A stretch of 64,000 nucleotides of DNA from NCBI RefSeq assembly GCF_023023025.1, contig NZ_CP095481.1:4154001-4218000 (forward strand). Reading direction: 5' to 3'. This DNA comes from Amycolatopsis sp. WQ 127309. Lineage in GTDB: Bacteria > Actinomycetota > Actinomycetes > Mycobacteriales > Pseudonocardiaceae. The translations under genes and the position numbers were made by a program. Shown one piece after another: positions 16,756 to 26,111 of this stretch. How positions within the stretch are numbered: position 1 is the stretch's first letter; each line of letters opens with the position of its first letter. Below the pieces are notes generated by a model that was given only the letters and a program-made list of their open reading frames with translations, did not search any database and was not told the origin of the DNA.

Positions 16756-17604
16756 ATGCCCGATGAGACGTTCACCCTGCCCGGAAGCGTGACCGCGTAC
16801 CGCTGGGACCCGGCGGGGCCGCCGGTCGGCGTGCTGCAGCTGGCCCACGGCATGGGGGAGCACGTGCTCCGCTACGACCGGGTCGCCCGCGCGTTCACCG
16901 ATCGCGGGTTCGCCGTCTACGGCCAGGACCACCGCGGCCACGGCGCGTCCATCCGGGACACGCCCGGCGACCTCGGCCCGGACGGCTGGCCGGCGCTGGT
17001 CGCCGACATCGGCGTGCTCACCGCGCGCATCCGTGAAGAGCAGCCGGGCCTGCCGGTCGTGCTGCTCGCGCACAGCATGGGCTCGTTCGCGGCCCAGCAG
17101 TACCTGCTCGACCACTCGGCGGACGTCGACGCGGCCGTCCTCACCGGCACGGCCGCGCTCGACGTCCTGGAGCCGGCGCTGGACCTCGACCAGCCGCTGG
17201 ACCTGGCGGTGTTCAACGCGCCGTTCCAGCCGCCGCGCACGGACTACGACTGGCTCAGCCGCGACGAGTCCGAAGTGGACGCCTACGTCACGGACCCGTT
17301 GTGCGGCTTCGGGATCGACCTGGCGAACACGAAGGCGATGTTCGCCGGTGCCCGCCGGCTGGCCGATCCCGAAGCGGTGGGCGGGATGCGCGCGGACCTG
17401 CCGATGTACCTGGCCGTGGGCGAGCAGGACCCGGTGAACGGCAACCTCGCGCTGTTCGACGTCCTCGTCCGGCGCTACCGCGACGCTGGCATCAAGGACC
17501 TGACGGTCAAGGTCTACCCGGGCGCCCGGCACGAGATCCTCAACGAGACGAACCGCGCCGAGGTCGTCGCGGACCTGCTGGCGTGGACGGAAAAGCTGGT
17601 CTAG
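16756..17604 (+). CDS. Alpha/beta hydrolase (monoacylglycerol lipase / lysophospholipase type)
   Basis: A 282-residue soluble hydrolase; the ATG at 16756 has GAGGAGG seven bases upstream. The catalytic triad is visible: Ser107 in AHSMGS, Asp225 in GEQDPVN and His259 in GARHEIL. LAHGMGEH near residue 30 is the oxyanion HG motif. The Hydrolase_4 pattern suggests a monoacylglycerol lipase or lysophospholipase, acting in the cytoplasm on lipids. The stop overlaps the stop of the convergent response-regulator gene by four bases. Confidence 0.88.
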   Translation: MPDETFTLPGSVTAYRWDPAGPPVGVLQLAHGMGEHVLRYDRVARAFTDRGFAVYGQDHRGHGASIRDTPGDLGPDGWPALVADIGVLTARIREEQPGLPVVLLAHSMGSFAAQQYLLDHSADVDAAVLTGTAALDVLEPALDLDQPLDLAVFNAPFQPPRTDYDWLSRDESEVDAYVTDPLCGFGIDLANTKAMFAGARRLADPEAVGGMRADLPMYLAVGEQDPVNGNLALFDVLVRRYRDAGIKDLTVKVYPGARHEILNETNRAEVVADLLAWTEKLV

Positions 17605-18203
17605 AGCCAGTCGTGCTCGCGGGCGTAGCGGGCCGCTTCGTGGCGGGTGCGGGTCTGGGTCTTCTGCATCGCGTTCGAGAGGTAGTTGCGGACCGTGCCC
17701 TCCGCGAGGTGCAGCTGACCCGCGATGTCGGCGACCGCGAACCCCTCGCGGGTCGCGCGCAGGACGTCGACTTCGCGGTCGGTGAGCGGGCAGTCGTCGA
17801 CGACGGCGAGCGCGGAGACGTCCGGGTCGATCCAGCGCTTGCCCTCGTGCAGGGTCTTGATCACCGACGTGATGTGCGCCGGTTCCGCCGCCTTGCTGAC
17901 GAACCCCTGGACGCCGAGCTTCAGCGCCTTGCGCAGCACGCCGGGCCGGGCGTGCCGGGTGAGCATGAGGATCACCTGGTCCGGCCGCGTGCGGCGGATC
18001 TCGGCGACGGCGCCGAGTCCGTCCACGTGGGGCATTTCGAGGTCGATCACGAGCACGTCGGGCCGGTGCTCCAGGGTGGCTTTCACGGCTTGTTCGCCGT
18101 CTTCGGCCTCGGCGAGCACGGTGATCTCGCCCTCGAGGGGCAGCAACGCCGCCAGCGCCTTGCGCAGCAACGCCTCGTCGTCGGCGAGCACCACGGTCGT
18201 CAT
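17601..18203 (-). CDS. DesR-like response regulator
   Basis: A 200-residue NarL/LuxR-type regulator with acidic pocket Asp8-Asp9, phospho-acceptor Asp54 in VLVIDLEMPHVDGL and Lys near residue 104 (GFVSKAA). The HTH contains LTDREVDVLRATREG and IAGQLHLAEGTVRNYLSNAM. The gene overlaps the kinase by four bases, so they form one transcript and a cognate pair. The DesR-like form pairs with DesK-like kinases and usually controls an adjacent ABC-2 exporter; that exporter is divergent here at 19.4 kb. Confidence 0.93.
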   Translation of the reverse strand: MTTVVLADDEALLRKALAALLPLEGEITVLAEAEDGEQAVKATLEHRPDVLVIDLEMPHVDGLGAVAEIRRTRPDQVILMLTRHARPGVLRKALKLGVQGFVSKAAEPAHITSVIKTLHEGKRWIDPDVSALAVVDDCPLTDREVDVLRATREGFAVADIAGQLHLAEGTVRNYLSNAMQKTQTRTRHEAARYAREHDWL

Positions 18204-19342
18204 CGGACGTCCTCCCGTCGCGGGAAAGCGGCCGCCGTCAGGAACCGGCCGTCCTGCTGTTCGACCTTCAGCTCGCCCCCGCCCTCCGCCAGCCGCTGGC
18301 GAAGCGTGGCGAGGCCGTTCAGCTCGGGCAGCCCGCCTTCCTGCGCGCCGTCGTTGACGATGCTGATCCCGGACTCCGTGAGCGTGATCCGCACCTGCTC
18401 GGCCTGGGCGTGGCGCAGGATGTTCGTCGTCGTCTCGCGCAGGACCTGGCCGAGCAGCTCGCCCGCCCGCGCGTCGACCTCGGCCTCGCGGTCGACGCGC
18501 ACGTGGATGCCCGCGGCCTCGAAGAGGTTCTTCGCGTTCTCAAGCTCCGCGGACAGGTTGAGCCGCCGCTGGGCGTAGGCGAGCTCCTTGGTCTGGAGGA
18601 TGGTGTCGCCGACCAGGGTGTGCACTTCCTTCAGCTCCTCCTGGGCCCGGTCGACGTCGCTGCGCAGCAGCTTCTCGGCCAGTGCGACCTTCAGCTTCAC
18701 GACGTGCAGCGTGTGGCCCTGGATGTCGTGCAGGTCGCTGGCGAAGCGCATGCGTTCGCGGATGACGGCCAGCTCCGCCTCGCGGTCGCGGGACTGCTCC
18801 AGCTCGGCCACCAGGTCGTAGAACCGCTGGCTGACGAACGTGAACGCGGTCGACACCACGACGGACACGGCCGGGATGACGACGAACTGCATCAGCCGTC
18901 CGATGCCGTGGCCGGGATCGGAGTGCACGAACAGGTTCGTCGAGCCCAGCGCGGCGACCAGCACGCCCAGCCCCAGCAGGGCCGCGATGCGGTGGCGGGG
19001 CAGCGGCGGGATGGTGAACGAGCCGACGACGCACAGGCCGTAGAACGAGGAGGAGTCGTCGTTGATCGCCCCGGCGAGCCAGACCGCCGCGGTGATGGCC
19101 ACGCAGGGCCGCGCGACGCGGATGAAGTCGCCCGCGGTCCAGCGCTCCGCGGTCGCCAGCGCGGCGGCCAGGCCGATGACCTGCAACACGACGTGCCACC
19201 AGGTGCGGGCGGTGAGCACCACCAGCAGCACCCCGACGAACGCCAGCGGCGGCACCGTCGTGATGAGGTTGAGCCGGCGCAGCCGTTCCTGCACCGCCCC
19301 GCCCGTCCAGGTCGCCCGGCGCGCGAGCGTGGTCACCTCCAT
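18200..19342 (-). CDS. DesK-like sensor histidine kinase
   Basis: A 380-residue kinase with four to six hydrophobic segments between residues 28 and 170, a short coiled coil, and the HisKA_3 motif FASDLHDIQGHTL with His205. The ATPase domain has TNILRHA and a shortened N/G region (VNDG, GLATLRQRL). DesK-type kinases sense membrane order through their helices. The gene is divergent from an ABC-2 exporter pair, and an 8-bp inverted repeat lies in between. The ATG at 19342 overlaps GGAGG. Confidence 0.92.
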   Translation of the reverse strand: MEVTTLARRATWTGGAVQERLRRLNLITTVPPLAFVGVLLVVLTARTWWHVVLQVIGLAAALATAERWTAGDFIRVARPCVAITAAVWLAGAINDDSSSFYGLCVVGSFTIPPLPRHRIAALLGLGVLVAALGSTNLFVHSDPGHGIGRLMQFVVIPAVSVVVSTAFTFVSQRFYDLVAELEQSRDREAELAVIRERMRFASDLHDIQGHTLHVVKLKVALAEKLLRSDVDRAQEELKEVHTLVGDTILQTKELAYAQRRLNLSAELENAKNLFEAAGIHVRVDREAEVDARAGELLGQVLRETTTNILRHAQAEQVRITLTESGISIVNDGAQEGGLPELNGLATLRQRLAEGGGELKVEQQDGRFLTAAAFPRREDVR

Positions 19343-19382
19343 ACCCCGAGCGTAACGGCCACGGCGGGCCCCACCAGTGACA

Positions 19383-19408
19383 CCACGTCATGTCCTGTGG
19401 TGACGTGG
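19383..19408. promoter_or_regulatory. Inverted repeat between kinase and exporter, candidate DesR-like site
   Basis: CCACGTCA (19383-19390) and TGACGTGG (19401-19408) are perfect 8-bp arms separated by 10 bases. The site ends 41 bases upstream of the exporter ATPase start and would overlap its promoter. Confidence 0.55.
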
Positions 19409-19449
19409 CCACACTGCCGCCGGGGCGCGAACGGGGCTGGAATCGGAGC

Positions 19450-20334
19450 ATGTCCACGACACCAGTCATCGACGTCGACCACCTGAACCTCACCTACGGC
19501 GGCTTCCACGCCGTGCGGGACCTCTCGTTCCAGGTCGAGCGCGGGGAGCTGTACGCGCTGCTCGGGACGAACGGCGCCGGCAAGACTTCGACCCTCGAGA
19601 CCGTCGAGGGCCACCGCGCGCCCACCTCGGGCGCCGTGCGGGTGTTCGGGAAGAGCCCGCGCGACCGCGCCGCGGTGCGGCCCCGGATGGGGATCATGCT
19701 GCAGGAGAGCGGGTTCTCCCCGGACCTGACCGTGCGCGAGTCGGTCCGGTTGATCGGCAGCCTCACCGAGCGGGCCGACAACGTCGAGCGCGTGCTCGGC
19801 ATCGTCGACCTCACGCGCAAGGCCGGCACGAAGGTGTCGCAGCTGTCCGGCGGCGAGAAGCGGCGGCTGGACTTCGCCACCGCCGTCTACGGGACGCCGG
19901 AGCTGATCTTCCTCGACGAGCCCACCACCGGCCTGGACATCCAGTCCCGCGACGCGCTCTGGGACGCCGTCGACCGGCTGCGCGAGGACGGCTCGACCAT
20001 CGTGCTCACCACGCACTACCTCGAAGAGGCCCAGCAGCGCGCCGACCGCATCGGCCTGATGCACGAGGGCACCTTCCACCGCGAGGGCACCGTCGCCGAG
20101 CTGACGCGGACGCTGCCGGCGACCATCCACTTCGCCCTCCCGCCGCACGCGCCGGCGCCGCCGTTGCAGGCCACCCGCGAGCACGACGGCCGGTTCCTCA
20201 TCGAGACCTTCGGCCTGCAGAAGGACCTCCACACCGTGCTCGCCTGGGCGCAGGACCACGCGGTCGAGCTGCGCGGGCTCGAAGCCGGCCCGACCCGCCT
20301 CGACGACGTCTTCCGCGCCATCAGCAACTCCTGA
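19450..20334 (+). CDS. ABC-2 exporter ATP-binding protein
   Basis: A 294-residue ATPase, start MSTTPVIDVDHLNLTYG. Walker A GTNGAGKT (39-46), signature LSGGE (132-136), Walker B IFLDEPTTGLD and H-loop TTHYLEEAQQRAD are intact. The C-terminal 90 residues carry the extra domain typical of DrrA/CcmA-like drug exporters. A start further upstream is possible, but the conserved N-terminus begins here; the ribosome site is poor (GGAG very close to the ATG). It works with the permease 15 bases downstream and is presumably switched on by the divergent two-component system. Confidence 0.92.
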   Translation: MSTTPVIDVDHLNLTYGGFHAVRDLSFQVERGELYALLGTNGAGKTSTLETVEGHRAPTSGAVRVFGKSPRDRAAVRPRMGIMLQESGFSPDLTVRESVRLIGSLTERADNVERVLGIVDLTRKAGTKVSQLSGGEKRRLDFATAVYGTPELIFLDEPTTGLDIQSRDALWDAVDRLREDGSTIVLTTHYLEEAQQRADRIGLMHEGTFHREGTVAELTRTLPATIHFALPPHAPAPPLQATREHDGRFLIETFGLQKDLHTVLAWAQDHAVELRGLEAGPTRLDDVFRAISNS

Positions 20335-20349
20335 GAAAGGGCCTCTCCC

Positions 20350-21069
20350 ATGCTTTCGATCGCTCGCGGCGAGCTGATCCAGATCTTCCGCAACCGGCTG
20401 GTCCTGGTCACCGCCCTGCTCCTGCCGGTCGCGTTCAGCGCGTTCCTCATCAACCAGCACGAGCTGTTCACCAAGGTGGGCAGCCTCGGTTACATCGCGG
20501 CGCTGGCCCTGTTCTTCGTGGTGAGCATCGGGCTCTACACCACCTCGGTGACGACGCTCGCGTCCCGCCGCCAGAACCTGTTCCTCAAGCGCCTGCGCTC
20601 CACCGCGGCCGGCGACGTCGGCATCCTCGCCGGGCTGCTGGTGCCGATCACCGTGCTCACGCTGGTCCAGGTCACCGTGATCCTGGGCGTGCTGGCCGCG
20701 GTCACCGACCGGCCGGCTCACCCGCTCCTGCTGGTGGCGGCGGTCGTCTCGACGATCGTCATGATGCTCGCGCTGGGCCTGGCCACGGCCGGCCTGACCA
20801 ACTCCCCGGAGCACGCCCAGGTCACCACGCTGCCGGTCACCGTCGGCGTCGTCGCCGTGGCCGGCTGGGTCGGCGCCACCGGCACCGAGCAGCTCACGCT
20901 GCTCAAGCGCCTGCTCCCCGGCGGCTCGGCCACCGAGCTGATCCTCGACGCCTGGAACGGCGGCGTCGCACTGGGCGACTCGCTGATCCTGCTCGCGCCC
21001 ACGCTGGCCTGGGTGATCGTCGCGATCGCGCTGGCCACCCGCCTCTTCCGCTGGGAGCCGCGCCGGTGA
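20350..21069 (+). CDS. ABC-2 type exporter permease
   Basis: A 239-residue membrane protein with six hydrophobic segments (about 18-35, 47-67, 95-120, 127-150, 160-180 and 210-230) and a start preceded by AAAGGG. It has the ABC-2 membrane fold and forms the transport channel together with the preceding ATPase. Linearmycin- and bacitracin-type resistance exporters have the same two-gene plan beside a DesKR-like pair, which makes export of a membrane-active compound the best guess. Confidence 0.88.
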   Translation: MLSIARGELIQIFRNRLVLVTALLLPVAFSAFLINQHELFTKVGSLGYIAALALFFVVSIGLYTTSVTTLASRRQNLFLKRLRSTAAGDVGILAGLLVPITVLTLVQVTVILGVLAAVTDRPAHPLLLVAAVVSTIVMMLALGLATAGLTNSPEHAQVTTLPVTVGVVAVAGWVGATGTEQLTLLKRLLPGGSATELILDAWNGGVALGDSLILLAPTLAWVIVAIALATRLFRWEPRR

Positions 21070-21074
21070 CGCCG

Positions 21075-21116
21075 CAGTCCACAGTGGACTGATCGGTTTC
21101 GTGACGGAGCCGTCAC
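21075..21116. terminator. Two short hairpins after the exporter operon
   Basis: CAGTCCA/TGGACTG (21075-21091, 3-base loop) and GTGACGG/CCGTCAC (21101-21116, 2-base loop) are both perfect 7-bp inverted repeats. They may terminate the exporter transcript; the second could also be an operator for the SARP gene downstream. Confidence 0.4.
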
Positions 21117-21344
21117 CGTGCTGACCGACTGGGGCCGCGATCACCTGGGGTGAACCCCGCCGCTCGGAGGTTCCGCGGCGTTCCTGGAGTCCTATGAGGA
21201 CATTCGTGCGAGCGGCCGAATGCCTGATCCCGCGTCTCGCCGGGAGCTGCGCAGCGAACCCGGCTCGCCACTGTTCGTGACCCCGGCGTACGGGACATCT
21301 TGCCGGACCACCCGTAGCCGGACGCCCGTGGCAAGATCGGCCGG

Positions 21345-24300
21345 GTGCAGATCGGGATGCTGGGACCGTTCGAGGTGCGCACGGACGACGGCGGCACCGC
21401 CGACGTGCCGGGCGCCCGGCTGCGCGGGCTGCTGATCGCCCTCGCGCTCGAACCGGGGCACGTGGTCCCGAAGACGGCGCTCGTCGACTGGATCTGGGGC
21501 GAGCACCCGCCCGCGGAAGCGGCGAACGCCCTGCAGCGCCTGGTTTCCCGGCTGCGGAAAGCGCTGCCGGACGGCTCGGTCGAGGGACAGCCGGACGGCT
21601 ACCGGCTGAAGGTGGATCCGGACGCCGTCGACGCCGTCCGGTTCGAGCGGCTGGTCAACCGCGCCCGCACCGAGGACGACCCGCGGCTGCTGCGCGAGGC
21701 CGTCGGGTTGTGGCGTGGCGCGGCCATGCAGGACGTCGGTCTCGCGGAGAGCGAGGCCTTCGACGCGGCCGTCACCCGGCTCGAGGCGTTGCGCCTGACC
21801 GCCGTGGAGGACCGGTTCGACGCGGAGATCGGCGCCGGCGGAGGTGCCGACCTCGTCGCGGAACTGACCGACCTGGTGGCCGCGCACCCGGTGCGCGAAC
21901 GGCTCGTCGCCGCGTTGGTGCGCGCCCTCGCCGCGGCCGGCCGCGACACCGAGGCGCTGCTCGTCTACCAGCGCACGCGGGAAGCCCTGGCCGACGCGCT
22001 GGGCGTCGACCCGTCGCCGGAGCTGGCCGCGGTGCACGTCGCGCTGCTGCGCGGCGAGCTGGCGCGGCGTGAGGAGACCCGGCAGACCAACCTGCGTGCC
22101 GAGCTGACCAGCTTCGTCGGCAAGGACGCCGACGTGGAGACGGTCCGCGACCTCGTCGCCGCGCACCGGCTCGTCACCCTGATCGGGCCCGGTGGCTCGG
22201 GAAAGACCCGGCTGGCCACGGAAACCGCCCGCACGCTGCTCGGCGGCTTCCCGGACGGCGCCTGGGTGGTGGAACTCGCGGCCCTCGGCGCGAACGGCGA
22301 TGTCGCTCAAGCGACGCTGTCGGCGCTCCGGCTGCGGGACGCGCTGCTCGCCGAGGCGACGGACGCGGAGGCGACGGACCGGGTCGTCGCCGCGGTCCGC
22401 GATCGGGACGTGCTGCTGGTCCTGGACAACTGCGAGCACGTGATCGAGTCGGCGGCGGCGTTCGCCCACCGCGTGCTCGGCGAGTGCCGCCGGCTCCGGA
22501 TCCTCGCGACGAGCCGGGAACCCCTCGGCATCACCGGCGAGGCGCTCTGGCAGGTCGTGCCGCTGGTCCTGCCCGCGGCCGACGCCGGACCCGGCGAGAT
22601 CGAGGCCGCGCCGGCCGTCCGGCTGCTGCGGGACCGGGCCGGCGCGGTGCGCACGGACCTGGCGACCGACGCCGCCACGGCGTCGACGCTGGCCCGCATC
22701 TGCCGGGCGCTGGACGGGATGCCGCTGGCCATCGAGCTCGCCGCGGCCCGGCTGCGCACGATGTCCCTCGGCCAGCTCGCCCACCGGCTCGACGACCGGT
22801 TCCGCCTGCTGACCGGCGGCAGCCGCACCGCACTGCCGCGGCACCGCACGCTGCGCGCGATGGTCGACTGGAGCTGGGAGCTGCTGACCGGCGCCGAACG
22901 CACGGTCCTGCGCCGGCTCGCGGTGTTCTCCGGCGGGGCGAGCCTGGACGCGGCCGAGCGCGTCTGCGCCGGTGCCGCCGTCGAAGCGTGGCAGGTGCTG
23001 GAGCTGCTGACCGCGTTGACGGAGAAGTCGCTGGTGGTCACGGGAAACGACGCGGCGCCGCGGTACCGGATGCTCGGCACGATCAAGGAGTACGCCGCCG
23101 AGCGGCTCGCCGAGGCGGGGGAGGCGGAGCAGGCGCGGCACGCCCATCTCGCGTACTTCACCGAGCTCGCCGAAACCGCGGAGCCGCACCTGCGCCGCGT
23201 CGAGCAGCTCGACTGGCTGGCCACGCTCGCGGCCGAGCACGACAACATCGGGGCCGCGATGCGCGGCGCGCTCGCGGCCGGCGAGGCCCAGGGCGCGATG
23301 CGGCTCGCGGCGGGCGCCGCGTGGTACTGGTGGCTCGGCGGGCACAAGGCCGAGAGCAACGAGCTGATCATGGCGGCCACCGCCGTGCCCGGCGAGGTGA
23401 CCGACGACGTCCGCGCCACGGTGTACGGCTACGCCACGATGTTCCTGAGCTCCGGGCGGGGCGGGGACCAGTACCGGGCCGAGGAGTGGATCCACAAGGC
23501 GTACGCGTTCACCCGGCGCAGCCCGCGCCACCACCCGATCTGGGGCGTCGTCGGCGCGCTGGAACGGCTGCTGCAGGCGCCGGAAGAGCCCCTGCCCGCG
23601 TGGGAACCGCTGCTCGCCGACGAAGATCCGTGGGTCCGCGCCCTCGCCCGGCTGCACCTGGGCAAGATGCGGATCGAGCTCGGCCGGGAGGGGCGCGCCG
23701 CGGACGAGTACCTCGAGCTGGCGCTGGCCGAGTTCCGCGCGCTCGGCGAACGGTGGGGGATCGCGTTCGCCCTGATGGAGCTGGCGAACCGGATCGCCAC
23801 CCGCGGCGAGTTCGCGCGGGCGTGCGAGCACTACGAAGCCGCGATCGCCGTCGTCACCGAGGTCGGCGCGCTCGACGACGTCGTGCCGATGCGGTCGCGG
23901 CAGGCCCAGCTGTACTGGCTCTCAGGCGACGCCGAGGCGAGCGCGGCGGCCATGGCGGAGGCGCAGCGGCACGCGGAACGCGTCGCCTGGCCGAGCGCGC
24001 TGGCCGAGCTGGCCCTGGCGAAGGCGGAGCTCGCCCGCTGGAGCGGCGATCCCGAGCAGGCCCGCCGCCAGCTCGACGCCGCGACGGCGTTGCTGGGCGA
24101 GGCCGCCGAGCTGCCCGGCGTCCGCGCGATGACGCGGGACCTGCTGGGCTACCTCGCCGAGGACGTCGCCGAGTCCCGCGACCACCGCACCGCGGCCCTG
24201 CGCGCGGCGACCGAGGCGGGGCACCCGCTGACGATCGCCCAGGTCCTCGTCGGGTTCGCGGACGTGGCCCTGCGCGAAGACCGCCCCGCGCAGGCCGTGC

Positions 24301-24470
24301 GGTTGCTCACGGCGAGCGCCGGCCTGCGCGGCCTGCCGGACTGTTCCCACCCGGACGTGGCCCGGCTCGAGCAGGCCGCACGAGACCGCCTCGGCGGCGA
24401 GGGGTTCGCCGAGGCGGTTCGCGAGGGCACGGAGACGGCGTGGAGCGAGCTGGTCAAGCCCGCTTCTTGA
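21345..24470 (+). CDS. AfsR/SARP-family regulator (BTAD, AfsR-like ATPase, TPR)
   Basis: A 1041-residue regulator starting at a GTG (MQIGMLGPFEVRTDDG) with no SD sequence, so a leaderless transcript is possible. Winged helix about 1-90, BTAD about 95-240, then a STAND ATPase with SFVGKD, Walker A GPGGSGKT (281-288), VLLVLDNCEHV and TSREPLGI, and a TPR-rich C-terminus. It belongs to the LuxR/AfsR-like group with an NB-ARC module. It points into the minus-strand drrAB-like/P450/kinase group and overlaps the permease stop by 17 bases, so it may control that group. Confidence 0.9.
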   Translation: MQIGMLGPFEVRTDDGGTADVPGARLRGLLIALALEPGHVVPKTALVDWIWGEHPPAEAANALQRLVSRLRKALPDGSVEGQPDGYRLKVDPDAVDAVRFERLVNRARTEDDPRLLREAVGLWRGAAMQDVGLAESEAFDAAVTRLEALRLTAVEDRFDAEIGAGGGADLVAELTDLVAAHPVRERLVAALVRALAAAGRDTEALLVYQRTREALADALGVDPSPELAAVHVALLRGELARREETRQTNLRAELTSFVGKDADVETVRDLVAAHRLVTLIGPGGSGKTRLATETARTLLGGFPDGAWVVELAALGANGDVAQATLSALRLRDALLAEATDAEATDRVVAAVRDRDVLLVLDNCEHVIESAAAFAHRVLGECRRLRILATSREPLGITGEALWQVVPLVLPAADAGPGEIEAAPAVRLLRDRAGAVRTDLATDAATASTLARICRALDGMPLAIELAAARLRTMSLGQLAHRLDDRFRLLTGGSRTALPRHRTLRAMVDWSWELLTGAERTVLRRLAVFSGGASLDAAERVCAGAAVEAWQVLELLTALTEKSLVVTGNDAAPRYRMLGTIKEYAAERLAEAGEAEQARHAHLAYFTELAETAEPHLRRVEQLDWLATLAAEHDNIGAAMRGALAAGEAQGAMRLAAGAAWYWWLGGHKAESNELIMAATAVPGEVTDDVRATVYGYATMFLSSGRGGDQYRAEEWIHKAYAFTRRSPRHHPIWGVVGALERLLQAPEEPLPAWEPLLADEDPWVRALARLHLGKMRIELGREGRAADEYLELALAEFRALGERWGIAFALMELANRIATRGEFARACEHYEAAIAVVTEVGALDDVVPMRSRQAQLYWLSGDAEASAAAMAEAQRHAERVAWPSALAELALAKAELARWSGDPEQARRQLDAATALLGEAAELPGVRAMTRDLLGYLAEDVAESRDHRTAALRAATEAGHPLTIAQVLVGFADVALREDRPAQAVRLLTASAGLRGLPDCSHPDVARLEQAARDRLGGEGFAEAVREGTETAWSELVKPAS

Positions 24471-25191
24471 ACGTCGCTCGCGCCCAGAGGTAGCCGACCA
24501 CCGCGATCCCGGCGCACCAGGCCAGGGCCGGGATCACGTCGGCCGCCGCCGGGGCGCCGTTGAGCAGGCCGCGCAGGGTCTCGATGATCGGCGTGAACGG
24601 CTGGTACTCCGCGAACTGCCGCAGGCCCGGGCCCATCTTCTCGGCCGGCACGATCGCGCTGCTGAAGAACGGCAGCATGACCAGCGGCACGGTGGCCAGC
24701 CCGGCCGTCTCCGGGGACTTCGCCGCCAGCCCCAGCGCGACGGTGAACCAGCCCGCCGCGACGCCCAGCAGCACGACGATCCCGGCGACGCCGAGCCAGT
24801 CGAGCAGGCTCGCCGACGTGCGGAACCCCAGCAGGAACGCCACCCCGACGAGCGCCGCGATGGCGACCAGGTTCGTCAGCACGCTGGCGACGACGTGCCC
24901 GGTCAGCACCGCGCCGCGGGAGACGTCCATGACCTTGAAGCGGTTGATGATGCCCTTCGTCATGTCGGAGTTCACCGACGTCGCGGTCGCTCCCAGGCCG
25001 TAGCAGACGGCCAGCAGCATCAGCCCCGGCGTCGCGTAGTCCACGTAGTCGACGCCGACGCTGAACGCGTCGCCGAGCATGTACACGAACATCAGCATGA
25101 TCACGATCGGCATCAGCACCGCGTTGAACACCGACGTCGGGTTCCGGGCGATGTGCTTGAAGTTGCGGCGCACCATGACCTGGGTGCTCAT
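24454..25191 (-). CDS. ABC-2 exporter permease (DrrB-like)
   Basis: A 245-residue membrane protein with six hydrophobic segments, beginning MSTQVMVRRNFKHIARNPTS. The RNPTSVF and PFTPIIETLRGLL blocks are typical of DrrB, the permease of daunorubicin-type exporters. It overlaps the ATPase gene by four bases (ATGA). The order ATPase-permease behind a P450 on one strand suggests that export of, or self-protection from, a polyketide or similar compound is its role; no producing genes are in the window. Confidence 0.92.
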   Translation of the reverse strand: MSTQVMVRRNFKHIARNPTSVFNAVLMPIVIMLMFVYMLGDAFSVGVDYVDYATPGLMLLAVCYGLGATATSVNSDMTKGIINRFKVMDVSRGAVLTGHVVASVLTNLVAIAALVGVAFLLGFRTSASLLDWLGVAGIVVLLGVAAGWFTVALGLAAKSPETAGLATVPLVMLPFFSSAIVPAEKMGPGLRQFAEYQPFTPIIETLRGLLNGAPAAADVIPALAWCAGIAVVGYLWARATFKKRA

Positions 25192-26111
25192 TTCACGGTC
25201 ACCTTCGTGTTGTGGCCCGTCAGGGCGAGGAAGACGTCGTCGAGGTCCGGCGTGTGGACGGAGAACCCCTCGGCACCGACCGCGTACTCGTCGAGCCGGT
25301 CGAGCAGGGCCCGCAGCGAGTGCGTCCCGCCGTCACTGGGCACCCGCAGGGCCAGCGCTTCGTCGTCGCGCGTGGCGCCGGGGAAGATCCGCGCGGCGGC
25401 GTCCAGTTCGGCGGCGGTGGTGAACCGGAGCCGGACGTGCGTGCCGGGAAGCCGGTGCTTGAGCTCGTCGGGCGTGCCCTGGGCGACGAGCTTTCCCTGG
25501 TCCAGCACCGCGATCCGGTCGGCGAGCCGATCGGCTTCCTCGAGGTACTGGGTGGTGAGGAAGATGGTCACGCCGCCGTCGACCAGCTCGCGGATGATCG
25601 TCCACATCGTCCGGCGGCTGCGCGGGTCCAGGCCGGTCGTCGGCTCGTCCAGGAAGATGATCCGCGGGTCGCCGACGAGCGTCATCGCCAGGTCCAGCTT
25701 CCGGCGCATGCCGCCGGAGTAGGTCGACGCGAGTTCGCCCGCCGACTCCGTCAGGTCGAACCGGTCGAGCAGCTCGGTGACGACCCGGCCGTCCGCCCGC
25801 TTCAGGTCGGCCATCAGCTGCAGGTTCTCCCGGCCCGTCAGCAGCTCGTCGACCGCCGCGAACTGCCCGGTGACACCGATCCGGGCGCGCACGGCCTTGG
25901 CCTCGGTCCCGGCGTCGTGCCCGCCGACGCGGACCGTCCCGCCGTCGGCCTTCATCAGCGTGGTCAGCACGTTCACCGTGGTCGTCTTGCCCGCGCCGTT
26001 CGGGCCGAGCAGGGAGAAGACCGTGCCCTCGGGGACGTCGAAGCCGACGCCGTCGAGCACGACCTTGTCCTTGAACGCCTTGCGCAGCCCGGAAACCTCG
26101 ATCGCCGTCAC
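25188..26111 (-). CDS. ABC exporter ATPase (DrrA-like)
   Basis: A 307-residue ATPase starting at a GTG whose GTGA overlaps the P450 stop. Walker A GPNGAGKT (36-43), signature YSGGM (131-135), Walker B IIFLDEPTTGLDPRSR and H-loop TTQYLEEAD, where the usual His is Gln, as in DrrA. The C-terminal DrrA domain ends with DLDDVFLALTGH. It should power the downstream permease in the export of a hydrophobic drug or lipid. Confidence 0.93.
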   Translation of the reverse strand: MTAIEVSGLRKAFKDKVVLDGVGFDVPEGTVFSLLGPNGAGKTTTVNVLTTLMKADGGTVRVGGHDAGTEAKAVRARIGVTGQFAAVDELLTGRENLQLMADLKRADGRVVTELLDRFDLTESAGELASTYSGGMRRKLDLAMTLVGDPRIIFLDEPTTGLDPRSRRTMWTIIRELVDGGVTIFLTTQYLEEADRLADRIAVLDQGKLVAQGTPDELKHRLPGTHVRLRFTTAAELDAAARIFPGATRDDEALALRVPSDGGTHSLRALLDRLDEYAVGAEGFSVHTPDLDDVFLALTGHNTKVTVK

